In this document: positions 1 through 7,035 of the stretch, in pieces
How positions within the stretch are numbered: position 1 is the stretch's first letter
Layout of the letters: each line of letters starts with the position of its first letter
Source: DAIRFP01 sp036794995
GTDB lineage: Bacteria > Desulfobacterota > Binatia > UBA9968
Assembly: GCA_036794995.1 (NCBI GenBank)
Contig: DAIRFP010000042.1
Coordinates: forward strand, 1 to 30,268
DNA length: 30,268 bases
Direction: 5' to 3'
Notes under the pieces: model-generated
Databases searched by the model: none
Seen by the model: only the letters and a program-made list of their open reading frames with translations
Told to the model about the DNA's origin: nothing
Translations under genes and position numbers: made by a program

Positions 1-446
1 GTCAGAAGCAAGAAGCGGACTCTTGCGCCGGCCAACGTCAACGCGTTGGCGTGTTCGGAAAAAGCGGGGCCTACAACCAGCGCCTTGCGGGGCCGCAGGG
101 CGAAGCAGAGGAGGTAGACTAGCTGGGTGGAGCCGTTGCCAACCAAGATCTCCGCAGGTTTCATCCGATGGCGCTTTGCCAAAGCCTCCTTTAGCTCCTC
201 TCCATAGGGATCGGGATAACGCGACACCGCGGTGTAGCTTTTTTGAAAAGCCTTGCGGGCTGAAGCCGGTGGCCCCAGAGGATTGATGCTGGCGCTGAAA
301 TCGACGATCTCAGCAGGATCAATGCGCGCTTTCAGCGCCCACTTGTAGACATCTCCACCATGCTCTCGGTCCAGAGGGTGTCCTACAATCGGGCCGTCGA
401 GATCAGCACGAATGTCACGAGCGAAAGAATGGCCGTGACGAAACAT
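1..446 (-). CDS. cobD: Threonine-phosphate decarboxylase, N-terminal part (cut by window start)
   Basis: I translated this minus-strand frame by hand; it is open to the window edge, giving about 148 residues of a protein usually near 350. It reads like the N-terminus of the PLP-dependent, HisC-like CobD family: HGGDVYKWALK near residue 33, then DFSASINPLG, then YPDPYGEELKEALAKRH and LVGNGSTQLVYLL. CobD makes (R)-1-amino-2-propanol phosphate from threonine phosphate, the side chain that CbiB attaches to cobyric acid. The first in-frame ATG is at 446, so the gene overlaps the end of cbiB by about 64 bases; the HGG motif normally sits close to the N-terminus, so a later non-ATG start is possible. 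The overlap with cbiB supports translational coupling. The catalytic lysine region lies outside the window. The name follows Salmonella usage; in Pseudomonas denitrificans 'CobD' means CbiB. Confidence 0.85.
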   Translation of the reverse strand, partial: MFRHGHSFARDIRADLDGPIVGHPLDREHGGDVYKWALKARIDPAEIVDFSASINPLGPPASARKAFQKSYTAVSRYPDPYGEELKEALAKRHRMKPAEILVGNGSTQLVYLLCFALRPRKALVVGPAFSEHANALTLAGARVRFLLL

Positions 447-1351
447 AGGGATCGCGCCTCCTTCAACATTTCTATTGTTACCGGCGTAAAGTCGTCGCCC
501 ATGGTGGGTTTCCATACTTCTTTGCCAAAGTAAACACTTGGACCGCCAAGCCTGATTCCCAAAGCGCCGGCCAAGGCGGCCTCCGGGTAACCGGCATTGG
601 GGCTCAAGTGGTTGGCATGATCGCGCCGCAGAACTCGCAGGGCTAGACCGGCGTTGAGTCTTACCAGAAAAGTTGCCACGACCATAAGCACTGCCGTCAA
701 GCGCGCGGGTATGAAGTTAGCCGCGTCATCGAGCCGCGCGGCGAACCGGCCAAAGTACAAGTAACGTTCCAGGCGATATCCGATCATGGAGTCGAGTGTG
801 TTGACGGCTTTGTACGCCATTGCCAGCGGAATCCCACCCAGGAAAAGATAGAACAGCGGGGCGACAACGCCGTCGCTGGTATTCTCAGCCAGAGATTCCA
901 AACTAGCGCGCAAAACTTTGTCCTCGCTCAAAGCGGAGGTATCCCGCCCGACGATGTGGGCGAGATTCTCTCGTGCCTCAACGAGATTACCCGATCGCAG
1001 CGGGGTTTCAATGCGGCTGATGGCGTCAAGCAGTCCGCGAGTGGCCAATGTGGTGGAGGCTATCCCCGCCGCGAGGACGAAAGCGACCAGCGTTGGCAGC
1101 AACGCGAGAGCATGAAGCAATGCCCAGGTCGCTCCAAACACCGAGGCGATCAACGCCAAAGAGAGTACCATTCCGAAGACAACGTCTCGCCAAGCCTTGC
1201 CGGTCCAGAGCAGCCGTTCGCCTGCGGAAATGAACTTTCCCATCAGCACCACCGGGTGAGGATACCAACGGGGATCGCCGACGGCGAGATCCAAAAGGAA
1301 AGCGCCCAGCAGCAGCGGGGCGGAGGAATGTAAGAAGGCTTGCCAATCCAT
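383..1351 (-). CDS. cbiB: Adenosylcobinamide-phosphate synthase CbiB
   Basis: A 322-residue integral membrane protein that condenses adenosylcobyric acid with aminopropanol phosphate. Family hallmarks are visible in order: LDLAVGDPRWYPHPVVLMG near the N-terminus, SLAENTSDGVVAPLFYLF in the middle, YKAVNTLDSMIGYR, and LSPNAGYPEAALAGALG in the C-terminal half, with several hydrophobic segments. The open frame extends upstream to 1453, but that extension is Arg-rich and overlaps cbiZ. The start MDWQAF at 1351 lies 11 bases after the cbiZ stop, has a GCAGG-like ribosome site and gives the usual family length. It sits between cbiZ and cobD, so substrate supply and side-chain supply are co-transcribed. 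Confidence 0.93.
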   Translation of the reverse strand: MDWQAFLHSSAPLLLGAFLLDLAVGDPRWYPHPVVLMGKFISAGERLLWTGKAWRDVVFGMVLSLALIASVFGATWALLHALALLPTLVAFVLAAGIASTTLATRGLLDAISRIETPLRSGNLVEARENLAHIVGRDTSALSEDKVLRASLESLAENTSDGVVAPLFYLFLGGIPLAMAYKAVNTLDSMIGYRLERYLYFGRFAARLDDAANFIPARLTAVLMVVATFLVRLNAGLALRVLRRDHANHLSPNAGYPEAALAGALGIRLGGPSVYFGKEVWKPTMGDDFTPVTIEMLKEARSLCFVTAILSLVTFVLISTARL

Positions 1352-1362
1352 AAAGCCTGCTT

Positions 1363-2031
1363 TCACTTGCCGGTCGTGAGTGCCAGCCCTTTTGTAACCG
1401 ACCTGTAGGCCGCGCCGCCGATAAGCTCGCCGAGCTTGGTGTGCTTGCCGCAATAACGTTCCGCGCCGTCACCCAGAGATACAATGGCGACGCAGTCGGT
1501 GCCTGTCCCGGTGGCAGGCAGACTCGATTGGCAACTCGTGATGCCTTTTTCGTAGAGCGCCCGCACGCGTCCCTCCGTGGCGACCTGCACTGCTTCCACC
1601 ATGGCTTCATCCGCAAGTCCCGGTTGAACCGTCACTATCATATTTATGGTATGAAGCGACGGCACCGGTCCCTCGAACGTCACAGAAGCCGGGTCTCCCA
1701 CCGAAAGCGCGTTGCCGCAGCCGACTGTAGTAAAGCATGTAACTCGGGCGTCGCCGCCGGTCATTGAAACTTGGACCGTATGCCTCATTTCCACGCTGGT
1801 GGCCATGGCGACGACTGTCCCCCGAAGTCCCATTTCGGTGGCGGCACGTTCCAGCCATGGACCGGGTTGGGCGCAGAACAAGGCATCCTTGCCGTCCACG
1901 TGGTGGTTGACGACGTGGCGGGCGTGACAGAATCCGCCGTTCAAAACCGCCCAGCTCAAAGTGCGCGCCGGCGAAGGAAAACTCACAATCAGGGCATCCC
2001 GCTCCTGGCGAACACTAAACGGTGAATTCAT
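1363..2031 (-). CDS. cbiZ: Adenosylcobinamide amidohydrolase CbiZ
   Basis: A 222-residue protein of the CbiZ family. The recognisable signature is near the C-terminus: GTGTDCVAIVS followed by KHTKLGELIG, with a Gly/Asn-rich stretch (TVGCGNALSVGDP) in the middle. CbiZ cleaves the aminopropanol side chain from adenosylcobinamide, or from pseudocobalamin-type corrinoids, to release cobyric acid. It is known from archaea and some bacteria as a salvage and remodelling enzyme. No signal peptide is visible, so it is likely cytoplasmic. It lies 80 bases downstream of cobQ and 11 bases upstream of cbiB, so its product can feed CbiB directly. Confidence 0.85.
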   Translation of the reverse strand: MNSPFSVRQERDALIVSFPSPARTLSWAVLNGGFCHARHVVNHHVDGKDALFCAQPGPWLERAATEMGLRGTVVAMATSVEMRHTVQVSMTGGDARVTCFTTVGCGNALSVGDPASVTFEGPVPSLHTINMIVTVQPGLADEAMVEAVQVATEGRVRALYEKGITSCQSSLPATGTGTDCVAIVSLGDGAERYCGKHTKLGELIGGAAYRSVTKGLALTTGK

Positions 2032-2111
2032 AATCTACGCATGCTCTCTCTGGCTGCCGACAAACAATGTCCCCTCCACAATTCCATGGTTTTTGCTGTA
2101 TCGAATTCAGT

Positions 2112-3716
2112 TTACCACTGCGACGGAGCGCCGATCCAACCCTTGATTAGTTCCATATCCAGTGATTTTCGCAGATGATCCGCCAATCGGTCGATGCGCG
2201 CTTCACGTTCCGCGCCGACGTTAGCCCAGGTTTCGGCGGGAGCGAGATCCACGGCTTGGCGCGCGGCTGCAAGAAATGCATGGCGAAAGTCATCGTTGTC
2301 GAAGAGACCGTGCACGTAGGTGCCCAGCACGCGGCCCGATGCGCTCACGGCGCCGTCCGGAACGGAACCGGGAATGCCCTGGCGCACGAGATCCGCAAGA
2401 GGACGAGCTCCCGTTTCATAAAACGTTTCGCCGACATGAATTTCATAACCTTCGAAACGAGTTTCGGGACAGGGGCTGAGGCCAAGAAATTCCGATCGCA
2501 AGCAACCTTGGACCCGACGTACGGTCTTCTCCGCATGCAATACGGTTCGCACGGGCAGGAACCCGAGTCCCTTTCGGCTCGACGATTCACCGTGATTCTC
2601 GATGCCCTGCGGATCTTGGATCGAACTTCCCAGCATCTGAAAGCCCCCGCAGATGCCGATGAGGGGAATGCCGCTTTCACAGAGCCGGCGAAGCTCCCGG
2701 GCAAACCCTCGACGCTCAAGCCATCCCAGATCGTCAATTGTTTGCTTGCTGCCTGGCAAGGCCAGCATGTCGGCTACGGTCATTTCCTCGGGGTGTTCGA
2801 GAAAGGCAAGGGACACGGACGGTTCCAACGCCAGAGCATCGAAGTCGGTGAAATTCGCCATGTGCGGTAAAACGATGACGCCGATGCGAAGTCGCCGCGC
2901 CGGCCCGGCTTCGAGATTTTTCCAAAGGCGAGCCGCCGAGGCACGGTCTTCCAAGGCGACGCCGTCCTCTTCATCGAGACCGAGATCGGGAAGATAGGGC
3001 ACGATGCCAACACAGGGCAAGCCGAGGCGGTGCTCCATCGCCGTTATACCCGGCCGCAAGAGCGCTTCATCACCGCGAAATTTGTTGATCACAAAACCGC
3101 GAATGCGCGCGCGATCTTCAGGTTCGAGTAACTCCAAGGTACCGAACAAAGAGGCGAAGACTCCGCCGCGGTCGATGTCACCCACCAACAGGCACACGGC
3201 ATCGGCGGCGTGGGCCATGCGCATGTTGACGATATCATGGTCGCGCAGATTGATTTCCGCCGGCGAACCCGCGCCTTCGAGCAGAATGAGATCGTGGTCC
3301 TTGGCCAAGCGTTCGTAAGCTTCGAGTACTTCGGGAAAGAGTTGTTCCACCCGCCTGGTATGGTAATCCCAAGCCGTGACTTGTCCCCAAATTTTTCCCA
3401 ATAGGATCACTTGCGCACCGGTGTCCGTCGCCGGCTTGAGCAGGATGGGATTCATCTCTACGCGAGCCATGGCGCGGCAGGCTTCGGCTTGAAGGGCCTG
3501 CGCTCTGCCGATCTCGCCGCCGTCCGGGGTGGCGGCGGAGTTGAGCGACATGTTTTGCGCTTTGAAAGGGGCGACCCGATAACCTTCCTCGGCGAACACC
3601 CGGCCCAGGCCTGCGGTGAGAATCGATTTTCCCACGTGGGAAGCGGTTCCCAGGATCATCAAAGCATTCTTGCGGGTTATCACTTCGCCGTCCATTGGGT
3701 TTAGATCCGAATCCAA
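2112..3716 (-). CDS. cobQ: Cobyric acid synthase CobQ (CbiP)
   Basis: A 534-residue ATP- and glutamine-dependent amidase that amidates corrin side chains b, d, e and g to make adenosylcobyric acid. The N-terminal dethiobiotin-synthetase-like domain shows LMILGTASHVGKSIL (P-loop variant) and APFKAQNMSLNS, then LLEGAGSPAEINLRDHDIVN. The C-terminal class I-like glutaminase domain has the nucleophile in GICGGFQMLG near residue 356 and the catalytic His in GTYVHGLFDND. The length matches the family (about 480-530). The start could be the ATG at 3716 or the one at 3695 (MDGEVI), which is closer to the conserved core. It lies between the DUF4430 gene and cbiZ. CobQ can act in de novo synthesis; no earlier corrin-ring genes are in the window. 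Confidence 0.94.
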   Translation of the reverse strand: MDSDLNPMDGEVITRKNALMILGTASHVGKSILTAGLGRVFAEEGYRVAPFKAQNMSLNSAATPDGGEIGRAQALQAEACRAMARVEMNPILLKPATDTGAQVILLGKIWGQVTAWDYHTRRVEQLFPEVLEAYERLAKDHDLILLEGAGSPAEINLRDHDIVNMRMAHAADAVCLLVGDIDRGGVFASLFGTLELLEPEDRARIRGFVINKFRGDEALLRPGITAMEHRLGLPCVGIVPYLPDLGLDEEDGVALEDRASAARLWKNLEAGPARRLRIGVIVLPHMANFTDFDALALEPSVSLAFLEHPEEMTVADMLALPGSKQTIDDLGWLERRGFARELRRLCESGIPLIGICGGFQMLGSSIQDPQGIENHGESSSRKGLGFLPVRTVLHAEKTVRRVQGCLRSEFLGLSPCPETRFEGYEIHVGETFYETGARPLADLVRQGIPGSVPDGAVSASGRVLGTYVHGLFDNDDFRHAFLAAARQAVDLAPAETWANVGAEREARIDRLADHLRKSLDMELIKGWIGAPSQW

Positions 3717-3759
3717 GAGATCTGCGGCGGGGTGCTTTCGTACATCGCTTTACCCTAGC

Positions 3760-4125
3760 TTAAGGCGCTAAAAGATACAGCCATTTAATCAAATCGCCGT
3801 CTTTGAGGAGATATCGTTCCGCGGGAACGTTGGAGCGATAGCCGTTCACCTCGAAGTACCAACCCCGATCCGTGGCAAAGTCATTTCTGATTCCGACTAT
3901 TTGTTCGACAAAATGATCCATGCCAAACTTCCGTGAAGTGACCACGGGAACGGAAGCGCTTAGGGCATCGAAAGCCGTGCTTTTCTCGGGGAGAGTAACC
4001 CTCTTTTCAATGGTCGGCTGTGCGTGCGAACTGAAATCGACAATCACTGTCACCTCAATGGTTTTGTTATCAGGCATATCTTGCTGCGGAAGGAGCGCTG
4101 TTTTAGACCTCTTAGAGTCCGTCAT
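3760..4125 (-). CDS. DUF4430 / transcobalamin-like C-terminal domain protein
   Basis: A small protein (121 residues from the ATG at 4125; 105 from the alternative ATG at 4077). The C-terminal half matches the pattern of the transcobalamin-like DUF4430 fold: GWYFEVNGYRSNVPAERYLL followed by KDGDLIKWLYL, after a FDAL segment and an Asp/His-containing linker. In animals this domain is part of B12-binding transcobalamin and intrinsic factor; in bacteria it occurs in small exported or surface proteins. Here no signal peptide, lipobox or membrane segment is visible from either start, which is unusual. The ATG at 4125 lies inside a dispersed repeat, so the shorter start may be the real one. Its place between btuB and cobQ suggests a corrinoid-binding or handling role; that role is inference. 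Confidence 0.72.
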   Translation of the reverse strand: MTDSKRSKTALLPQQDMPDNKTIEVTVIVDFSSHAQPTIEKRVTLPEKSTAFDALSASVPVVTSRKFGMDHFVEQIVGIRNDFATDRGWYFEVNGYRSNVPAERYLLKDGDLIKWLYLLAP

Positions 4126-4197
4126 TCCCGAATGCTTCTATCGGGAATCCAGGCGAGAAGAGAAGGCTGGACCCCCGATTAAGACATTCGGGGGTGT
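4121..4197 (+). repeat. Dispersed double-hairpin repeat, copy A
   Basis: A segment with two small inverted repeats: ATTCCCGA / TCGGGAAT (4124-4131 and 4141-4148) and ACCCCCG / CGGGGGT (4171-4177 and 4189-4195). The same arrangement in the same orientation recurs at 23183-23258. It separates btuB from the DUF4430 gene and would appear as hairpins in the cobalamin operon transcript. It resembles the REP/ERIC-like 'GTCATTCCC...GGGAATCCAGG' repeats of many environmental proteobacterial genomes. Confidence 0.8.
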
Positions 4198-4300
4198 CAA
4201 ACTTTAGGGTCAATTTCTCGCCACACACATCCGATACTCTGTCAGCCTGCTGTGCGGTAGTTCAAGTCAATTCCTTTAGTGTCCGAAACGAGTTTAGACG

Positions 4301-4327
4301 TTGAACCCGGAACTTTGAACCTTGAAC
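4301..4327 (+). repeat. TTGAAC-rich patch downstream of btuB
   Basis: Three TTGAAC units occur within 27 bases (4301, 4315, 4322). The rest of the btuB to DUF4430 gap (4198-4300) shows nothing I can name. Similar patches occur inside riboswitch B (6356-6386) and between gyrB and gyrA (11330-11390). Confidence 0.6.
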
Positions 4328-4337
4328 CTGTTAATTC

Positions 4338-6254
4338 CTATTGATTTCCAAAGTTAGCGCGAAAGCCGAGCAGAAAGTTCAGCGGCGGTGCGCGGAACCC
4401 GTCCGCTTGATCGTAATTCTTATTGAACAGGTTCTGGATTTTGCCGATCAGGCTTAGTTCCTTCACGAGCGGCATGCGCCACGGAAGCTTGTAGGATGAT
4501 GCGATGTCGACAGTCCCATATCCCGCCGTGACCGTGTCGCCAAACGGCGAGGCGGCACGAAAATCATCTCGGCGACCGACGATATTGACGATGAGATTGA
4601 CGTTTAAGGCATCCTGCAGATAATTCAGGATCACGTTCCCGCTATTGCGCGGCCGGCGCGGTAGCGTCCCATCCGCGGTATCCCAGTCGAGATAGGTGTA
4701 ATTGGCGTTCAAGGTGAGCCCCTCGAAGAGTTTTATTCCCAAAGTCAATTCTACGCCGTCAAACCGGGCGCGCCCCACATTCTCTGCGCGGAAGCATCCA
4801 AACGGGTCCCCGGGGATGGGTCTCCCTTCGATCAAGTCTTTCACCTCGCGATGGAAATAGTTGCCGCCTATTTTGATCCGCTCGGCGAGGAGATTCTGCT
4901 CGATGCCGAAGTTTATTTCCCAACTCTTCTCCGGCCCCAGATCCGGATTGCCGAAGGCAGGGCAACCGAAGCCGGGAGGAAAGAACAGCTCGTTCAAGGT
5001 CGGCGCTCTAAAACCCTTGGCATAGCCGCCCTTTAACTTGGTGCCGATTTCCCTGAAAAGATACGCCGCTGAAAACGACGGAGTCCAGGCGGTGCCGAAC
5101 TCTTGATTGTCATCGAGACGGATTCCCGGGATCATGATCAAGCGGCGGTCGAGGAACTGAAGCTGTTGCTGCAGATAATAGCCGAAATTGCCGACGGCTT
5201 CGTCGATTCCGCCGCTGGTGGTGGCCGACCGTCGATTGTATTGGGTGCCGAAGGTCGTCGTGCCCCAGTCCTCAAAGCGGTAGTTGGTTTGAAATTCCCC
5301 GGTTGTGATAAGCGGGCGAAAGCGATCGGTGGCGTGCGAGTCGCAGGGGAATCCGAAAAAGATGCAGGAATCCACATCGTCGCTGAACTTGTCGTTCTCT
5401 TTGAACATCGATCCGGAGATTCGGTAGTCCCAGTTACGAAGTATTTTCTGCTCCCATTCGAGCTTGGTGACGTATTGGGTAGTGGCCTGGCGCGCGTTGG
5501 AATCGGGCTGGGACGCAAAGTTATTATTATTGTATAGCCCCCCATCGCTCTTGATGAAATGAAAGATTCCTTTAAGGCTCGCATTCTCGGTCACTTGATA
5601 GTCCAGCCGCGCCGATGTCGAGAGATTGCGATAGTCGTCATTGACGCTCCGAAAGCCGTCGCTCGCCAAGCGGCCAACGCTGAAGGAATAGCCGAGGTCT
5701 CCCAAGCCTCCTCTGAGAGTCGCCACTTGGCGGTTGGTCCACCCATTGCCGCCCTGAAGGGAGACGCCCACATCCAACGGCCCTTGCCCTCTTTTGGTGA
5801 TGATATTAATTACGCCGCCGATGGCTTGGGAGCCGTAAAGAGTACCGCCGGCGCCGCGGAGGACTTCGATTCGCTCGACATTTTCGGTGGTCAGGTTCGC
5901 GAAGTCGTAAGCACCTGTGGTTGTGCTGTTAATTTCAACACCGTCGATCAAGACCAACACCTGATTTGATGCGGAGCCGCGAATGAAAACCGAAGTTGCC
6001 GTTCCCATGGAACCGGTTTGAACGACATCGACACCCGCGACGTCGCGCAGAACCTCCAGGACTAGTTCGGCTTGGCGCTGGCGAATGTCTTCAGCCGTGA
6101 TCACGGTTAAAGAAGTTGTCAGCTGATTGAGAGGAACTTCCGTGCGTGTGGCTGTCACAACCATTGGAGGAAGGCTCTCTGGCGGCGCAGGTTCCGCAGC
6201 CTGAGAAAAGCTCGGCAACAAAATCAAGAATAGCAAAACACCGAAGCAAACCAT
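4338..6254 (-). CDS. btuB: TonB-dependent outer-membrane receptor, BtuB-like (cobalamin)
   Basis: A 638-residue receptor. It begins with a signal peptide (MVCFGVLLFLILLPSFSQA, cleavage before AEP), then a TonB-box-like PPMVVTATRTE, then a plug domain with VFIRGSASNQVLVLIDGVE and VERIEVLRGAGGTLYGSQA, and a beta-barrel ending FRANFGNQ. The length matches BtuB (about 600-650). The open frame extends to 6377, but that part lies in riboswitch RNA; the ATG at 6254 has an AAAGGAGA ribosome site 6 bases away and starts exactly at the signal peptide. The cobalamin riboswitch directly upstream supports a corrinoid substrate rather than a siderophore. It is the first intact gene of the uptake and salvage operon. 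Confidence 0.9.
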   Translation of the reverse strand: MVCFGVLLFLILLPSFSQAAEPAPPESLPPMVVTATRTEVPLNQLTTSLTVITAEDIRQRQAELVLEVLRDVAGVDVVQTGSMGTATSVFIRGSASNQVLVLIDGVEINSTTTGAYDFANLTTENVERIEVLRGAGGTLYGSQAIGGVINIITKRGQGPLDVGVSLQGGNGWTNRQVATLRGGLGDLGYSFSVGRLASDGFRSVNDDYRNLSTSARLDYQVTENASLKGIFHFIKSDGGLYNNNNFASQPDSNARQATTQYVTKLEWEQKILRNWDYRISGSMFKENDKFSDDVDSCIFFGFPCDSHATDRFRPLITTGEFQTNYRFEDWGTTTFGTQYNRRSATTSGGIDEAVGNFGYYLQQQLQFLDRRLIMIPGIRLDDNQEFGTAWTPSFSAAYLFREIGTKLKGGYAKGFRAPTLNELFFPPGFGCPAFGNPDLGPEKSWEINFGIEQNLLAERIKIGGNYFHREVKDLIEGRPIPGDPFGCFRAENVGRARFDGVELTLGIKLFEGLTLNANYTYLDWDTADGTLPRRPRNSGNVILNYLQDALNVNLIVNIVGRRDDFRAASPFGDTVTAGYGTVDIASSYKLPWRMPLVKELSLIGKIQNLFNKNYDQADGFRAPPLNFLLGFRANFGNQ

Positions 6255-6260
6255 AAAAGC

Positions 6261-6284
6261 TCTCCTTTTCCCGCGAAAGGGGAA
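6261..6284 (-). promoter_or_regulatory. btuB ribosome site with small sequestering hairpin
   Basis: The Shine-Dalgarno AAAGGAGA (6261-6268) lies 6 bases from the btuB ATG. Just upstream, TTCCC (6280-6284) can pair with GGGAA (6268-6272), and CCTTT can alternatively pair with AAAGG of the ribosome site. This fits a translational on/off platform for the riboswitch. The pairing is read by eye and no folding was computed. Confidence 0.5.
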
Positions 6285-6296
6285 TGTAAAGCAGAG

Positions 6297-6478
6297 CGGA
6301 TAGGTCTCCTGGCTTGGGCTTAAACCTAGTTGCCGCGCCTTCCCATCGTCTCCGCGGTTCAAGGTTCCAGAGTTCAAAGTTCAAGGTAAACCTAAGAACT
6401 AGAACCGCATCGATTGACAGTGGCTAGTGCGTGCGGCTTTCGTCGCCCTTACAGTTGCGGGGCAGCAGGGGCATTTCC
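6297..6478 (-). promoter_or_regulatory. Cobalamin riboswitch B (5' part lost in assembly gap)
   Basis: On the minus strand this reads CCCCGCAACTGTAAGGG, then GACGAAAGCCGC, then TAGCCACTGTC, then GGGAAGGCGCGGC and finally AAGCCAGGAGACCTATCC, the conserved 3' block of the cobalamin (AdoCbl) riboswitch. The 5' conserved block should lie in or beyond the N run. It ends about 43 bases before the btuB start, so it is the leader of btuB. The variable arm is long: a 7-bp closing stem (GCGGTTC 6354-6360 with GAACCGC 6402-6408) encloses TTGAAC-type repeats. Confidence 0.87.
6356..6386 (+). repeat. GTTCAA-rich patch inside riboswitch B
   Basis: GTTCAAGG, GTTCC and GTTCAAAGTTCAAGG units lie in the variable arm of riboswitch B. 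Riboswitch A has a shorter arm here and lacks them, so this looks like repeat growth tolerated in a peripheral stem. Confidence 0.6.
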
Positions 6479-6578
6479 NNNNNNNNNNNNNNNNNNNNNN
6501 NNNNNNNNNNNNNNNNNNNNNNNNNNNNNNNNNNNNNNNNNNNNNNNNNNNNNNNNNNNNNNNNNNNNNNNNNNNNNN
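6479..6578. other. Assembly gap of exactly 100 N
   Basis: A run of 100 unknown bases, a standard placeholder for a scaffold gap of unknown true length. It cuts the 5' part of riboswitch B and anything between the two riboswitches. A whole gene could be missing here. Confidence 0.98.
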
Positions 6579-6770
6579 CTTTTCTTACCTCTTCCTCCCA
6601 CCCTTCGGTGGTTTGTTCCATACGACGCGAAATTGTGTTGCTTCTCTGGCGCGCGTGGGACACGAAACACAGCACAGGACTCAGCCCAGGGAGCCATCGC
6701 CTCTTCGGTTTATGGGGGAAAGATTGCAGGACCTTTCTCTCTCTTCCGGAGAGGCCGGTTGAAAAATGCT

Positions 6771-6935
6771 CTAGGCAGGTTTCCTGGCTTAGGCTTCAAC
6801 CTACTCGCCGCGCCTTCCCGTCCCTCGGCTAAGCTCAGGACAGTGACTTAGGTTGCGGCTTTCGTGGCCATCACAGTGGCGGGACCGCGCCGGATTCTCA
6901 CCGGTCTTCCCTGACGCCCGGAGCGTCAAATAGTG
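6771..6935 (-). promoter_or_regulatory. Cobalamin riboswitch A (complete)
   Basis: On the minus strand it reads GGGAAGACCGGTGAGAATCC, then CGCGGTCCCGCCACTGTGA, then GCCACGAAAGCCGC, then GGGAAGGCGCGGCGAG, then AAGCCAGGAAACCTGCC. These are the ordered conserved blocks of the cobalamin riboswitch, including the CCGCCACTG box and the 3' GCCAGGANACCTGCC block. It points away from the AEC permease and towards the gap and btuB. Its directly controlled gene is not visible: about 190 bases follow before the N run. Confidence 0.93.
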
Positions 6936-6943
6936 ACGCGGAA

Positions 6944-6970
6944 ATTACAACGGGAACAGGAACTTGTCAA
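6944..6970 (-). promoter_or_regulatory. Likely sigma-70 promoter of riboswitch A
   Basis: Minus-strand TTGACA (6965-6970, perfect -35) is followed 15 bases later by TGTAAT (6944-6949, five of six -10 matches); TAATTT at 17 bases is an alternative. It lies a few bases upstream of the riboswitch aptamer, where its promoter should be. Confidence 0.5.
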
Positions 6971-7035
6971 GAAAGATTCAATAAGCAGTTGGTTGGCCTC
7001 GACCAGCAAACGCGCAGGTGCGTTTACGTTGCCGA

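Noticed and set aside
2175..2870. 231-residue plus-strand open frame within cobQ
   Set aside because: Antisense of the conserved cobQ sequence, no ribosome site or family motif.
6579..6851. Plus-strand open frames running through the N gap
   Set aside because: They depend on unknown bases and lie opposite riboswitch RNA.
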